Origin: Campylobacter curvus
Lineage (GTDB): Bacteria > Campylobacterota > Campylobacteria > Campylobacterales > Campylobacteraceae
Direction of reading: 5' to 3'
Assembly (NCBI RefSeq): GCF_013372125.1
Contig: NZ_CP053826.1
Location: forward strand, 558,001 to 622,000
Length of the DNA stretch: 64,000 bases
This document shows, piece by piece, positions 1 through 8,752 of this stretch (position 1 is its first letter; each line of letters starts with the position of its first letter). Under the pieces are notes generated by a model. The model worked only from the letters and a program-made list of their open reading frames with translations, had not been told where the DNA came from and ran no database searches. The translations under genes were made by a program, and so were the position numbers.

Positions 1-219
1 AAGCTTGAGGAGTATTTCAAGCTTCATGGCATAAGCGCGACTTTTGAGGTCATAGATACGACGGCTATCCCGGGAGAGGCGCTTTTAAGGGTCGCAAAAG
101 ATACAAATTCGGATCTCATAGTAGCAGGTAGGCACGGAGAAAACGGACTCATGGAGATGGTGCTTGGCGGAACGTCGAGATTTTTCTTAGAGCATACTAC
201 GATCCCGGTATTTATGTAA
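1..219 (+). CDS. Universal stress protein (UspA family), 3' part only
   Basis: The frame is open from base 1 to TAA at 217-219, giving the last 72 residues of a protein whose start lies outside the window. The end carries the UspA nucleotide-binding signature: a DLIVAGRHG stretch, then G-x-S (GGTSRFFLEH) and a final strand with TIPVFM. In the family this G-x2-G-x9-G-S/T pattern binds ATP phosphates. UspA proteins are cytoplasmic stress-response factors of poorly defined biochemistry. The frame stops 227 bp before the integrase remnant. Family assignment is fairly sure; the exact role is unknown. Confidence 0.8.
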   Translation, partial: KLEEYFKLHGISATFEVIDTTAIPGEALLRVAKDTNSDLIVAGRHGENGLMEMVLGGTSRFFLEHTTIPVFM

Positions 220-445
220 AATTTATGGCAGGGTGATCCTGCCAAATATCTACTTTAAGCTTCTTTGTTCTTATTTTGATTGGCTATTAGCTTTTAAAAG
301 TAAGCATATAAGTAAATCAAAAAATGAACACTTTTAAATGCTTCATAGACTGTTTTTATAAAATAACGCCATCACCAACAAAATTTAATGGTTAGCCACC
401 CTCTTTGCTCTGCCTTGAAGTGCCTTGACTGCTTTACAACCACGC

Positions 446-806
446 CTAAAGATACTCCCAATCTTTGCCAAGAGGTTCAGCCTCTAGCTCGCCTCTCTTA
501 AAAGCCTCAAAGTCTGTTTTTATCTCTTGTCTTATATCCTCTAAAGCGTCTATTTGTGTCCGCTCTTTAGTGTCTGTAGCCAGCTGCTTACTAAATGCTA
601 TTATTTTGCTGATGATATTCTGCATAGCCTTAGCTCCTTATAGTGTTCTTGCGTATTTTAGCATATTTGTTGGTTAGTAAGACATTTATTCAAATCATTA
701 ATGAACCGTAAAGTACCTCTAGCCTATCGATAAACGGCAGTAGCTCTTTAGCCACCCTTAGCCTTATCTTATAGTATCCGCCACTAGTCTTTAAAAGTGA
801 GTGCAT
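446..806 (-). pseudogene. Decayed N-terminal part of a phage-type tyrosine recombinase (integrase)
   Basis: Two short open frames remain on the minus strand. The first (806 to 690, 38 residues) begins MHSLLKTSGGYYKIRLRVAK and reads like the SAM-like N-terminus of phage integrases. After its TGA the same frame continues with LTNKYAKIRKNTIRS before a TAA. The second (625 to 446, 59 residues, MQNIISKIIAF at its start, Lys/Glu-rich helices after) is in another frame but looks like the continuation of the same arm/core-binding region. The catalytic domain with R..H-R-H..Y is absent. It lies directly downstream of tRNA-Leu in the same orientation, the usual int-next-to-att arrangement. The second fragment has a good AAGGAG site before its ATG, so it could still be translated, or be an independent small gene. 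Integrase ancestry is inferred from sequence feel, not from a search. Confidence 0.6.
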
Positions 807-840
807 AAATTCTTAATCCCAAATCGAAATAATGATTATA

Positions 841-862
841 TTTGTGTATCGTTTTGTGTATC
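841..862. repeat. Tandem TTTGTGTATC motif between integrase remnant and tRNA
   Basis: TTTGTGTATC occurs at 841-850 and again at 853-862 (12 bp period), followed by an AT-rich CAAACAAAACATAAACAAAAC stretch. It sits between tRNA-Leu and the integrase remnant, where arm-type integrase sites or an att end are expected. That role is inference from position only. Confidence 0.35.
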
Positions 863-960
863 AAAAACGGATACATCAAACAAAACATAAACAAAACTTA
901 GGATATTTGATATCTGTAAAAGTGGCTTTAAAGCCCTTTATATCGAAGTAGTAAAGAAAG

Positions 961-1045
961 TGGTGCGACCAGCGAGATTTGAACTCGCACACCTAACGGC
1001 ACTACCCCCTCAAGATAGCGTGTCTACCAATTCCACCATGGTCGC
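961..1045 (-). tRNA. tRNA-Leu (anticodon GAG)
   Basis: The reverse complement folds as a class II tRNA of 85 nt with encoded CCA. The acceptor stem is GCGACCA/TGGTCGC, the anticodon stem CTATC/GGTAG with loop TTGAGGG (anticodon GAG, reading CUC/CUU), a variable arm follows, and the T loop contains GTTCAAATC. It lies just downstream of atpE on the same strand, with the integrase remnant beyond its 3' end, so it was probably an integration target. Confidence 0.96.
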
Positions 1046-1052
1046 GGATATG

Positions 1053-1080
1053 AAATTTAGCCCGAATTCGGGCTAAATTT
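1053..1080. terminator. Perfect 28-nt palindrome at the atpE end
   Basis: AAATTTAGCCCGAATT followed by its mirror half makes a perfect palindrome that overlaps the atpE stop codon. The stem AAATTTAGCCCG with a short AATT centre and T-rich flank fits an intrinsic terminator between atpE and the tRNA. Confidence 0.6.
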
Positions 1081-1384
1081 AACCAAGCATCGGGTTTGCG
1101 TAAAGAACGATCAGTGTGATAACAAGTGCGTAGATGACTTGTGCTTCGATCATCGCAAGCGCGATAAACATCGTAGTCATAAGTTTGCTGCCTACGCCAG
1201 GGTTTCTGGCTGTTCCGCTGATAGTAGCCGCTGCGGTGTTACCCATACCGATAGCGCCGCCAAGAGCTGCAAGACCTAGGCCTATACCGGCTGCGATAAC
1301 AGAATACGATCTGATCATCTCGCCGTCAGCTCCAAAAGCGAACGCAGCAAGAGATACGATCAATAAAACGATTTTTTTCATCAT
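1079..1384 (-). CDS. atpE: F0F1 ATP synthase subunit c
   Basis: Proteolipid c subunit of the membrane rotor of ATP synthase; ring rotation is driven by ion binding at one carboxylate. The 101-residue protein has the two-helix hairpin: a glycine-rich first helix (AAGIGLGLAALGGAIGMG), polar loop ARNPG at about 59-63, and a second helix with the ion-binding Glu80 (ALAMIEAQVIYAL). Residues 1-19 form an extra hydrophobic leader ending AFGADGE, longer than the usual 75-85 residue c subunit and possibly cleaved. Two ATGs are adjacent; AAGGAG lies nearer to ideal spacing for the second (1381). No other ATP synthase gene is nearby, so it is detached from the main atp operon. I recall the same detachment in C. 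jejuni. Confidence 0.95.
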   Translation of the reverse strand: MMKKIVLLIVSLAAFAFGADGEMIRSYSVIAAGIGLGLAALGGAIGMGNTAAATISGTARNPGVGSKLMTTMFIALAMIEAQVIYALVITLIVLYANPMLG

Positions 1385-1640
1385 TGCTCCTTTGTGATTT
1401 AAGCTCGTTCGGATCTGTCCCCTACTAAAACTTTTAAGCCCGTATCATACAAAAATAAAGCTTTGTTTTTCTTAAAATTTAGGCTGTTTTTGACTAAGTG
1501 ATGAAATAACGATTATAAATTTGTTTCAAATAAAAACATCAAAATTTTAAAAGCCATTGAAAATTCGCGAGCTTAGAAAAATAAAAGTTTTTTTATGGTA
1601 TCGTCGAAACTATTTAATTCGGATTTAAATTAGGGCTTAA

Positions 1641-2987
1641 ATGATAAATGAAAAATTCTCCAAAATAGGCTTCGTCCTTGCTATGGCCGGCTCTGCCGTC
1701 GGCCTTGGCAATGCGTGGAAATTCCCGACTATGGTCGGCAACAACGGCGGCTCGGCGTTTATAGTTTTATATTTGGTTTTGACGTTTTGCGTCGCGTTCG
1801 TCGCATTTTTGGCTGAACTTAGCATAGGAAAGCTCGGCGAGAGCGATGTCGTAAGCTCGATTTATAAGCTCGCTCCAAAGCACAAAAGAGCATGGTCGCT
1901 GTCAGGATTTTTCATGATAGGTGCGGTGCTCATAGCCTCTTTTTATATGGTCGTGATCGGCTGGATACTAAAATACATCTACCTAAGCTTTGGTAAGCTT
2001 CCTGTGACGAACGAACAAGCCGGAGCCGAATTTGACAGTCTGCTTACAAACGACGCATTCAGCGCTATTTTATGTTTTAGTATCGTATTTTTGATCGTAT
2101 TTTTCGCGGTTTCAAAAGGCATAAAAAGCGGTATAGAAAGGCTTAACGTCTGGATGATGCCAAGCTTGTTCGTGCTACTGTTTGGCATGCTTTGTTACTC
2201 GCTTACGATGAGCGATGGCTTTGTGAAGGCTGCGAAATTTTTATTCGTGCCAAATTTTGACGCTATAAGCGCAGATACGCTCCTACAAGCGCTCGGTCTC
2301 GCTTTTTTCTCGCTTTCCATGGGTGTTGGCGTGATCCCGACCTACGCTGCAAATTTACCCGAGCGCACGAATCTCATAAAATCGACCCTTTCTATCATTT
2401 TTATAAATATATTGATAGGTATAATGATGGGGCTAGTCGTTTTTACCTTTATATTTGCCTACGGAGGCGACACGACGCAAGGCGGTCCGGGACTGATATT
2501 CGTTTCGCTAGCGACGCTCTTTGCAAAGCTTGGCGTAATAGGAAATGTCATGGCTGTGGCGTTTTTCGTATCGCTGCTTTTTGCCGGAGTGACGAGTGCG
2601 GTCTCCATGATAGAGCCGTTTGCTTATTATCTTGTTAGAAAATTTGACTTCACGCGCAAAAAAGCGCTCGTTTATATAGGAATCTTGGTCTACGTGCTAG
2701 GCATAGCCTGCGTGCTTTCGTATTACAAGCCTACAGCTCAAAATTTCAGTGTATTTGGCAAGCCGATGTTCGATGCGTTGGACTATCTCACGTCAAATAT
2801 AATGATGCCAATCGGTGCGATAATATTTAGCGCCTTTGTAGGCTGGGTGTTGAAAAAAGATGGCCTGTTCTTTCTCTTTGGCGATTTTATGGGTAAATTT
2901 TGGTTTGAAATTTGGTATTTCGCGCTACGATTTTTAGTGCCTATCGCTATTTTCATAATAATGTTTTATCAAATTTTAGGCAAATAA
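1641..2987 (+). CDS. Sodium-dependent transporter, NSS (SNF) family, copy 1
   Basis: Inner-membrane secondary transporter of the neurotransmitter:sodium symporter family, expected to import an amino acid with Na+. The 448 residues are almost wholly hydrophobic, with about 11-12 helices as in LeuT/MhsT-type proteins. The family's TM1 signature is clear (GSAVGLGNAWKFPTMVGNNG), including the unwound GLGN segment that binds Na+ and substrate, followed by GGSAF; TM8 carries the conserved FAGVTSAVS. It is first of three tandem paralogues: its TAA is followed at once by the ATG of copy 2. The substrate cannot be told from sequence. Confidence 0.9.
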   Translation: MINEKFSKIGFVLAMAGSAVGLGNAWKFPTMVGNNGGSAFIVLYLVLTFCVAFVAFLAELSIGKLGESDVVSSIYKLAPKHKRAWSLSGFFMIGAVLIASFYMVVIGWILKYIYLSFGKLPVTNEQAGAEFDSLLTNDAFSAILCFSIVFLIVFFAVSKGIKSGIERLNVWMMPSLFVLLFGMLCYSLTMSDGFVKAAKFLFVPNFDAISADTLLQALGLAFFSLSMGVGVIPTYAANLPERTNLIKSTLSIIFINILIGIMMGLVVFTFIFAYGGDTTQGGPGLIFVSLATLFAKLGVIGNVMAVAFFVSLLFAGVTSAVSMIEPFAYYLVRKFDFTRKKALVYIGILVYVLGIACVLSYYKPTAQNFSVFGKPMFDALDYLTSNIMMPIGAIIFSAFVGWVLKKDGLFFLFGDFMGKFWFEIWYFALRFLVPIAIFIIMFYQILGK

Positions 2988-4319
2988 ATGAGCGAAAAAT
3001 TTAGCAAAATAGGCTTCATTCTCTCTATCGTAGGAGCGGCTATCGGCCTTGGCAATGCGTGGAAATTCCCCTATATGGTCGGCGCAAACGGCGGCTCGGC
3101 GTTCGTACTCGTGTATCTATTTTTTGCGCTCATCGTCGGGCTTAGCATATTTTTTGCCGAGATGGCTATGGGTAAAATTTCAGCCAGTGATACCGTAAAT
3201 GCATTTCGCTCGCTCGCCCCACCCAACCAGAAGGCATGGGGATATGCCGGTATCATTATGATAACCGGGATTTTCGTCGCTTCGTTTTATACGCTCATCA
3301 TAGGCTGGGTCATAAAATACGCCGTCTTGAGCCTGGGTGCACTTCCAAAAGATATAAATTCCTCCGCAGCGCTCTTTGAAAATTTCACTTCGCAAAATGC
3401 AAGTGAGCAAATTTTATATTTCACTTTGGCGTTTTTGGCCTATTTTTTCGTGCTGACAAAGGGTGTGAAAAGCGGCATAGAGCGCATAAATCTATGGCTC
3501 ATACCCACACTTTTCGTGCTTTTACTGCTGATGCTTGGGTATTCGATGAGTATGGACGGCTTTGACGAGGCGGTCGGGTTTTTGCTGGTGCCTGATTTTT
3601 CCAAGATAAATTCGGAGAGTGTATTTATGGCTCTTGGACTTGCATTTTTTACGATGTGTATAGGCATAGGCTGCGTGCTTACGTATTCATCGAGTCTAAA
3701 TGACGATACGAATTTATTCACCTCATCGCTTTACGTCGTGTTTTTAAACATCATCATCAGCGTCATTATCGGCCTTATCGTATTTACTTTCGTGTTTGAA
3801 TTCGGTGCTAAGCCGTCTCAAGGTGTGGGGCTTGCTTTCATCTCGCTGCCGACATTGTTTGCAAAGCTCGGTATGCTTGGCAACGTGCTTTGTTTTACGT
3901 TTTTTGTGGCGCTTATATTTGCGGGTCTTACATCGGCCATATCGATGGTAGAGCCTGCTATCTTTTATCTAAACCGAAATTTCGGTCTTAGCAGATTAAG
4001 ATCGATCGTCATAGTAGGTGCGGTGGTATATATGCTTGGCGTCCTTTGTGCGTTATCCGGTGTTACGGATTTTAAAGACGAGCTGACGTTTTTTGGTAAA
4101 GGGTTTTTTGACTGGCTCGATTATATCAGCTCAAACATCATGCTACCGCTTGGAGGTATCGTGATAGCGGTCTTTGTGGGGTATTTTATGAAATTTCAGT
4201 CGTTAAGGGCGCTTTTCGTGCCTTATATGGGCGAGACGATATTTAAAATTTGGTATTTTTTACTTCGTTATATAGCGCCTGTTTGCGTGCTTTTAGTTTT
4301 AGTTAAAGGGATAATGTAA
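2988..4319 (+). CDS. Sodium-dependent transporter, NSS (SNF) family, copy 2
   Basis: Second tandem paralogue, 443 residues, same fold. Visible family features are GAAIGLGNAWKFPYMVGANG near residue 17 and FAGLTSAIS in TM8. It starts directly after the stop of copy 1 with no gap and its TAATG end overlaps the start of copy 3 by one base, so the three are very likely translationally coupled. Differences from copy 1 lie mainly in the middle of the protein (for example GIGCVLTYSSSL against GVGVIPTYAANL in TM6), the part that lines the substrate site in this family, so the three may differ in substrate. That is inference. Confidence 0.9.
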   Translation: MSEKFSKIGFILSIVGAAIGLGNAWKFPYMVGANGGSAFVLVYLFFALIVGLSIFFAEMAMGKISASDTVNAFRSLAPPNQKAWGYAGIIMITGIFVASFYTLIIGWVIKYAVLSLGALPKDINSSAALFENFTSQNASEQILYFTLAFLAYFFVLTKGVKSGIERINLWLIPTLFVLLLLMLGYSMSMDGFDEAVGFLLVPDFSKINSESVFMALGLAFFTMCIGIGCVLTYSSSLNDDTNLFTSSLYVVFLNIIISVIIGLIVFTFVFEFGAKPSQGVGLAFISLPTLFAKLGMLGNVLCFTFFVALIFAGLTSAISMVEPAIFYLNRNFGLSRLRSIVIVGAVVYMLGVLCALSGVTDFKDELTFFGKGFFDWLDYISSNIMLPLGGIVIAVFVGYFMKFQSLRALFVPYMGETIFKIWYFLLRYIAPVCVLLVLVKGIM

Positions 4320-5662
4320 TGGCAAAAGAACAGTTTTCTAAGATCGGTTATGTTTTGGCGGTCGCGGGCTCTGCCGTTGGCCTTGGCAATGCGTGGAAAT
4401 TCCCGTATATGGTTGGCGAGAACGGCGGCTCGGCGTTCGTGCTACTATATCTTGTCATCTGCTTTTTGGTGGGCGTGCCTATCTTTATGGCCGAGCTTAG
4501 TATAGGCAAGCTAAGCGAGAGCGACAGTGTCAATGCCTTTAGAAAGCTTGCCGATAAACATAAAAATTTATGGCAATACGTGGGAATTCTAGCCATGGTC
4601 ACGGCTGCGATCATATCTTGCTACTACATAGTCATCATCGGCTGGGTGATAAAGTATTTTTTTCTATCTTTTAGCTCTTTGCCAAGCGATATCGAAAGCT
4701 CTAAGGCGATATTTAACGAGCTTATCACAAAGGATGCCGGGGAGCAGACGATCTGCTTCATCGCGGCGTTTGCATTATGCTTTTACGTTTTGTCAAAGGG
4801 CGTGAAAAGCGGTATAGAAAAGCTTAATGTCTGGATGATGCCAAGCCTATTCATAATGCTTTTGATAATGCTTGGCTACTCGGCTACGATGGACGGGTTC
4901 GTCGCGTCGGCTAAATTTTTACTCGTGCCCGATTTTAGTAAAATTTCGATAAATTCCTTACTTTTGGCGCTTGGGCTTGCATTTTGGACGCTCTCCCTTG
5001 GCATGGCGGCCATCATAACGTATTCAGCTAGCCTAAGTGACGATACGAATCTAAGCACCTCCACGATAAGCGTCGTGCTCATAAACATCACGCTAGCCAT
5101 AATGATGGGGCTAGTAATCTTCACGTTTATATTTGAATTCGACGCCACGCCGGCTCAAGGACCGGGGCTTGTATTCATCTCGCTACCGACATTGTTTGCA
5201 AAGCTTGGCTTTGCGGGCAACATCCTAGCCGTCGCATTTTTCGTAGCGCTCATATTTGCCGGTATAACATCGGCTATTTCGATAGTCGAGCCGTTCGTAT
5301 TTTTTCTTATCAGAGAGTATTCTATCAGCCGCAAAAAGGCGCTCACTATAGTCGGTGCGGGCGTTTTTGTCGTGGGGCTCATGTGCGTCTTTGCAAATAT
5401 AGAAAATATAGGCGATAAAATTTTATTTTTTGGCAAGAATTTCTTCGATTTCCTAGACTTCACAGCCTCTAATGTCTTGCTTCCGATAAGCGGAATTTTA
5501 GAGGCGATATTCGTTGGTTATTTTATGAAACGCAAAGCGCTTTATACGCTTTTTAGCCCTTATATGAGCGACTGGGTGTTTAACGTCTGGTACTTCTTGC
5601 TTCGTTTCGTCGCGCCTATTTGCGTATTTTGCGTTATGATGAATTCGTTGTTTTTTACTTAA
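4319..5662 (+). CDS. Sodium-dependent transporter, NSS (SNF) family, copy 3
   Basis: Third tandem paralogue, 447 residues. It has the NSS TM1 signature (GSAVGLGNAWKFPYMVGENG) and TM8 FAGITSAIS. In the TM6 region it has GMAAIITYSASL, again different from the other copies. The start overlaps the stop of copy 2 (TAATG). Ten bases after its stop the TRAP small permease begins, so one transcript probably carries all five transporter genes. An amino acid is the likely substrate class; nothing in the sequence specifies which. Confidence 0.9.
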   Translation: MAKEQFSKIGYVLAVAGSAVGLGNAWKFPYMVGENGGSAFVLLYLVICFLVGVPIFMAELSIGKLSESDSVNAFRKLADKHKNLWQYVGILAMVTAAIISCYYIVIIGWVIKYFFLSFSSLPSDIESSKAIFNELITKDAGEQTICFIAAFALCFYVLSKGVKSGIEKLNVWMMPSLFIMLLIMLGYSATMDGFVASAKFLLVPDFSKISINSLLLALGLAFWTLSLGMAAIITYSASLSDDTNLSTSTISVVLINITLAIMMGLVIFTFIFEFDATPAQGPGLVFISLPTLFAKLGFAGNILAVAFFVALIFAGITSAISIVEPFVFFLIREYSISRKKALTIVGAGVFVVGLMCVFANIENIGDKILFFGKNFFDFLDFTASNVLLPISGILEAIFVGYFMKRKALYTLFSPYMSDWVFNVWYFLLRFVAPICVFCVMMNSLFFT

Positions 5663-5671
5663 AGGTTGATC

Positions 5672-6178
5672 ATGCAAAGACTCGAGAGATTTTTCGATAA
5701 GGCTGCCGATATAATCGGCTATTTGTGTATGTTTATCATGGCACTGATGATAATAGACGTCTCTTTTAACGTCGTTTCAAGGTATTTTTTTCAATACGGC
5801 AACGTCGGGCTTCAAGAGCTTGAGTGGCATTTTTTCGCGATCGTTTTCTTGCTAGGCATGAACTACGCGTTAAAAGAGGACGCACATGTTCGCGTCGATA
5901 TTTTTTATGCGAAATTCAGCCCGCGTACGAAGGCGCTTGTAAATATGATAGGAACGGTTATTTTCATAATACCGTTTGCCATTTTGGTCTCGACCTTGTC
6001 GATCGATTTTGTGATGGAAGCATACACTTCAAACGAGGGCAGCGCCGATCCCGGCGGACTTCCTTACCGCTGGATAATAAAAAGTTTCATCCCTATATCT
6101 TTTTACCTTTTGATATTTTTTTCGATAGGCTTTTTTATTAAAAATTTCAATCTCTACCAAAGTGCGAAAAGGGGCTAA
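5672..6178 (+). CDS. TRAP transporter small permease (DctQ family)
   Basis: Small membrane subunit of a tripartite ATP-independent periplasmic transporter; it holds the large permease DctM and helps dock the periplasmic binding protein. The 168 residues show four hydrophobic helices and the DctQ hallmark ELEWHFFAIVFLLGMNYALKED, with HVRVDIFY just after. I start at ATG 5672, seven bases after AAAGG, rather than the TTG two codons earlier. It is followed immediately by DctM. Both neighbours upstream are NSS transporters, not DctP. Confidence 0.9.
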   Translation: MQRLERFFDKAADIIGYLCMFIMALMIIDVSFNVVSRYFFQYGNVGLQELEWHFFAIVFLLGMNYALKEDAHVRVDIFYAKFSPRTKALVNMIGTVIFIIPFAILVSTLSIDFVMEAYTSNEGSADPGGLPYRWIIKSFIPISFYLLIFFSIGFFIKNFNLYQSAKRG

Positions 6179-6179
6179 A

Positions 6180-7508
6180 ATGGCTGGTATAGTGATGTTT
6201 TTAGCCGCGCTTTTGATGCTTGGTATAGGATTTCCCGTCGCATTTACCTTTGCTGCAGTAGCGATGATATTTGGACTGATTGGCGGTATGATAGAGAGCT
6301 TTGGTGACGGAAATGGGCTGATTGGCGGGTTTATAGTTTTTAAAGATATGTTCGCTTTCATGCCTTATAGGATATTTGACTCCATCATGCAAAATAAAAT
6401 TTTGATCGCCGTGCCGCTTTTTGTCTTCATGGGCGTGGTTTTGCAAAAATCAAAACTAGCCGAGAGGCTGCTTGAGAGCATGGGGCTATTGTTTGGTGAA
6501 ATTCGTGGCGGCATAGCTATCAGCACCGTCTTAGTCGGTGCGTTGCTCGCGGCATCCACCGGTGTCGTAGGAGCTAGCGTAGTCGCTATGGGCGTTATAA
6601 GCCTGCCCGTGATGCTAAAATACAAATACAACCAGTCTCTTGGCTGCGGCACGATATGCGCAGCGGGCACTTTGGGGCAGATCATCCCGCCATCTATCGT
6701 CCTCATAATCCTAGGCGATATATTTTCAGTCCCGGTAGGCGAGCTTTTCCACGAGGCTTTTGTGCCCGGACTCGTGCTGGTTGGTGCTTACGTAGCTTAT
6801 ATTTTGATAGTGTCTTACGTAAAGCCCGAATTTGCCCCTATCGTAGAGTCTAGCGTAGATGAGAGCAAGATGAGGCAAATTTTAAGAGCGCTTGCTGCTA
6901 TCTTGCCGCCGCTTTTGCTCGTTGTCTGCGTGCTTGGCTCGATATTTGCCGGCATCGCTACGCCGACTGAGAGCTCGGCCTTTGGCTGCGTGGGAGCCGT
7001 GTTACTTTCGCTTTTTTATAGGACGTTTTCGTTTTCGATGCTAAGAGAAGCGCTTGAGGAGAGCGTTAAAACTACGGCGCTCGTATTTACCATTTTAGTC
7101 GGCGCTACGGCATTTTCGCTCGTTTTTACTTACACCGGAGGCGATGAGATAGTAGAAGAATTTATGACGAATTTACCGGGCGATAAATGGGGATTTGTCA
7201 TATTTAGCATGGTCGTGATCTTCGTACTGGGATTTTTTATAGATTTTGTAGAAATTTCATATATCGTCTTGCCTATTTTAGCGCCTATCGCGATCAGTCT
7301 AGGTATAAATCCGATATATTTTGCCATACTAATAGCCATGAATCTACAGACCTCATTCCTGACGCCGCCGTTTGGATTTAGCCTATTTTTCTTGCGCTCG
7401 GTCGCTCCGCCGCAGATAAAGACCAGCTCGATATATAAGGGCGTAGTGCCTTTCATAATCATTCAGCTGATAGTTTTGGCATTTTTTTGTTACTTCTTGA
7501 TGAGATAA
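6180..7508 (+). CDS. TRAP transporter large permease (DctM family)
   Basis: Large, substrate-translocating subunit of a TRAP transporter, about 12 helices, 442 residues from ATG 6180. Recognisable features include the glycine-rich GASVVAMGVISLPVMLKYKY, the AAGTLGQIIPPSIVLIILG signature (GxxIPPS) and GIATPTESSAFG. ATG 6180 follows AAAAGGGG and the DctQ stop by one base; an in-frame GTG at 6162 would overlap DctQ and is less likely. No periplasmic DctP subunit is encoded on either side, so the binding protein must be elsewhere or lost. Substrates of the family are usually C4-dicarboxylates, keto acids or sugar acids. Confidence 0.92.
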   Translation: MAGIVMFLAALLMLGIGFPVAFTFAAVAMIFGLIGGMIESFGDGNGLIGGFIVFKDMFAFMPYRIFDSIMQNKILIAVPLFVFMGVVLQKSKLAERLLESMGLLFGEIRGGIAISTVLVGALLAASTGVVGASVVAMGVISLPVMLKYKYNQSLGCGTICAAGTLGQIIPPSIVLIILGDIFSVPVGELFHEAFVPGLVLVGAYVAYILIVSYVKPEFAPIVESSVDESKMRQILRALAAILPPLLLVVCVLGSIFAGIATPTESSAFGCVGAVLLSLFYRTFSFSMLREALEESVKTTALVFTILVGATAFSLVFTYTGGDEIVEEFMTNLPGDKWGFVIFSMVVIFVLGFFIDFVEISYIVLPILAPIAISLGINPIYFAILIAMNLQTSFLTPPFGFSLFFLRSVAPPQIKTSSIYKGVVPFIIIQLIVLAFFCYFLMR

Positions 7509-7638
7509 AGAGTGTCTATGTCGGCTCGAAGAACAAAATTTCGTGATAGCTCAAATACTGAGCTGGGCGTCATTTTAGAGGAGCAAGCCAGCGCCGACGC
7601 ACGAAGACGTTAAAAAATGCCAAAAGAGGACGAGACTG

Positions 7639-7662
7639 ATAAGGGCTAAATTTAGCCCTTAT
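7639..7662. terminator. 24-nt perfect palindrome between convergent genes
   Basis: ATAAGGGCTAAATTTAGCCC with its symmetric end forms a perfect palindrome that overlaps the stop of the minus-strand helical protein. It lies between the convergent DctM and 7652-8653 genes and probably stops transcription in both directions. Confidence 0.55.
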
Positions 7663-8653
7663 TGCTAAATTTTGTGTAATACTCTTGCAAGTAGTCCGAG
7701 TAGTAGCTGTTTTGATCGCGCTTATCAAAGCTAGCCGTGCCCCTACTTGCCGTCTCATATGTTTGCTCGTCAAACACCGACATCGCGATAAATAGCCTAA
7801 GTGCACCCATGTCGTCGTTATCGTCCAAAATCACATCTTTATATTTATTGGCTAGATCGCATGCTATTTGTCTCTCATTAAGCCTAACGGCAGCTTCGAT
7901 CAGTAGCGGCATTTGCTCTATCATGCGAGGCTCTGAGCTGATGACTTTGGCGGCTTGTGGTAGCAGAGCTTTTGCCTCCTCGATCTTGCCTAAATTTATC
8001 ATGCTAAAAAGCACCGGTGCGTATGTCAGATGTGGCACTTCGCCGCATGTTAGCTCACCGCGCAGTATCGGCCGGGCTGCGTTTAACGCCTCTTCGTAAT
8101 TGCCGACAAAGTAATTATAAAGCGTCAGATCGCTCGCCTCACAAGCCTCACAATCATTCATATCATCGTGCGCTAGCCCTTGCCACAGCTCAAAATTTAC
8201 CCTCGCCTCGCGCACATCGCCCATCGTGATGTTTTGCAGCATGAGCGCCTTGTGATAGGCAGCCAAGCTTAGCTCAAAGTATTCATACAGCCGCCTCATC
8301 ATCTCATTTGTCTCTTCAATCTTCTCTTTTGACGTGCTTGCACTTTGACCAAGACCAGCGACGATCCACTTAAATTTCCACAGACAATCATCTAAAATTT
8401 CAGCATCAGCGTCGCTTGCTTTATTGTTATTAAATTTATCGATAATGTGCTCCGTCAGCCACTGTAAAGCCCATGCGCGAAATTCGCTATTAAATTTCTC
8501 GCAGTCATCATTTAGCACAAATTCGCTGATCTGCGCGAGCAGTTCGTCATCTTTTGCACTAAGAGCCTCTTTGATCTGCTTGGATAAAAAATCCTCTTTT
8601 TTAGTCAGCTCGTTAATCTTATCTAGCTCTTTGTAAATTTGCTCGATCGTCAT
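7652..8653 (-). CDS. Uncharacterised helical-repeat (TPR-like) protein
   Basis: A 333-residue, soluble, acidic, all-helical protein with no signal peptide. The middle (about 120-300) has regularly spaced aromatic/alanine pairs typical of TPR-like helical hairpins (YEYFELSLAAYHKALML, YNYFVGNYEEALNAA, SMINLGKIEEAKALLPQA). A Cys pair in NDCEACEASDL (near 165) could bind metal, but this is a guess. The N-terminal 40 residues are likely coiled coil. It is convergent with the TRAP operon, and the divergent pycB starts 99 bp upstream. I do not recognise a named family and assign no function; protein-protein interaction is the default for the fold. Confidence 0.7.
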   Translation of the reverse strand: MTIEQIYKELDKINELTKKEDFLSKQIKEALSAKDDELLAQISEFVLNDDCEKFNSEFRAWALQWLTEHIIDKFNNNKASDADAEILDDCLWKFKWIVAGLGQSASTSKEKIEETNEMMRRLYEYFELSLAAYHKALMLQNITMGDVREARVNFELWQGLAHDDMNDCEACEASDLTLYNYFVGNYEEALNAARPILRGELTCGEVPHLTYAPVLFSMINLGKIEEAKALLPQAAKVISSEPRMIEQMPLLIEAAVRLNERQIACDLANKYKDVILDDNDDMGALRLFIAMSVFDEQTYETASRGTASFDKRDQNSYYSDYLQEYYTKFSNKG

Positions 8654-8752
8654 TTTCCGCCTTTTAGCCTAAATTCAGTGATAAAATTATATCTACTTTA
8701 ATCTAAAACAAGGTAAAATTACGATGATTTTAATCCAAAAAAAGGCAACGAA

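Noticed and set aside
465-677. Plus-strand ORF of 70 codons
   Set aside because: Shadow of the minus-strand integrase fragments, which have the better ribosome site and composition.
7518-7613. 31-codon ATG ORF after DctM
   Set aside because: Very short, Arg-rich, weak ribosome site, no family resemblance.
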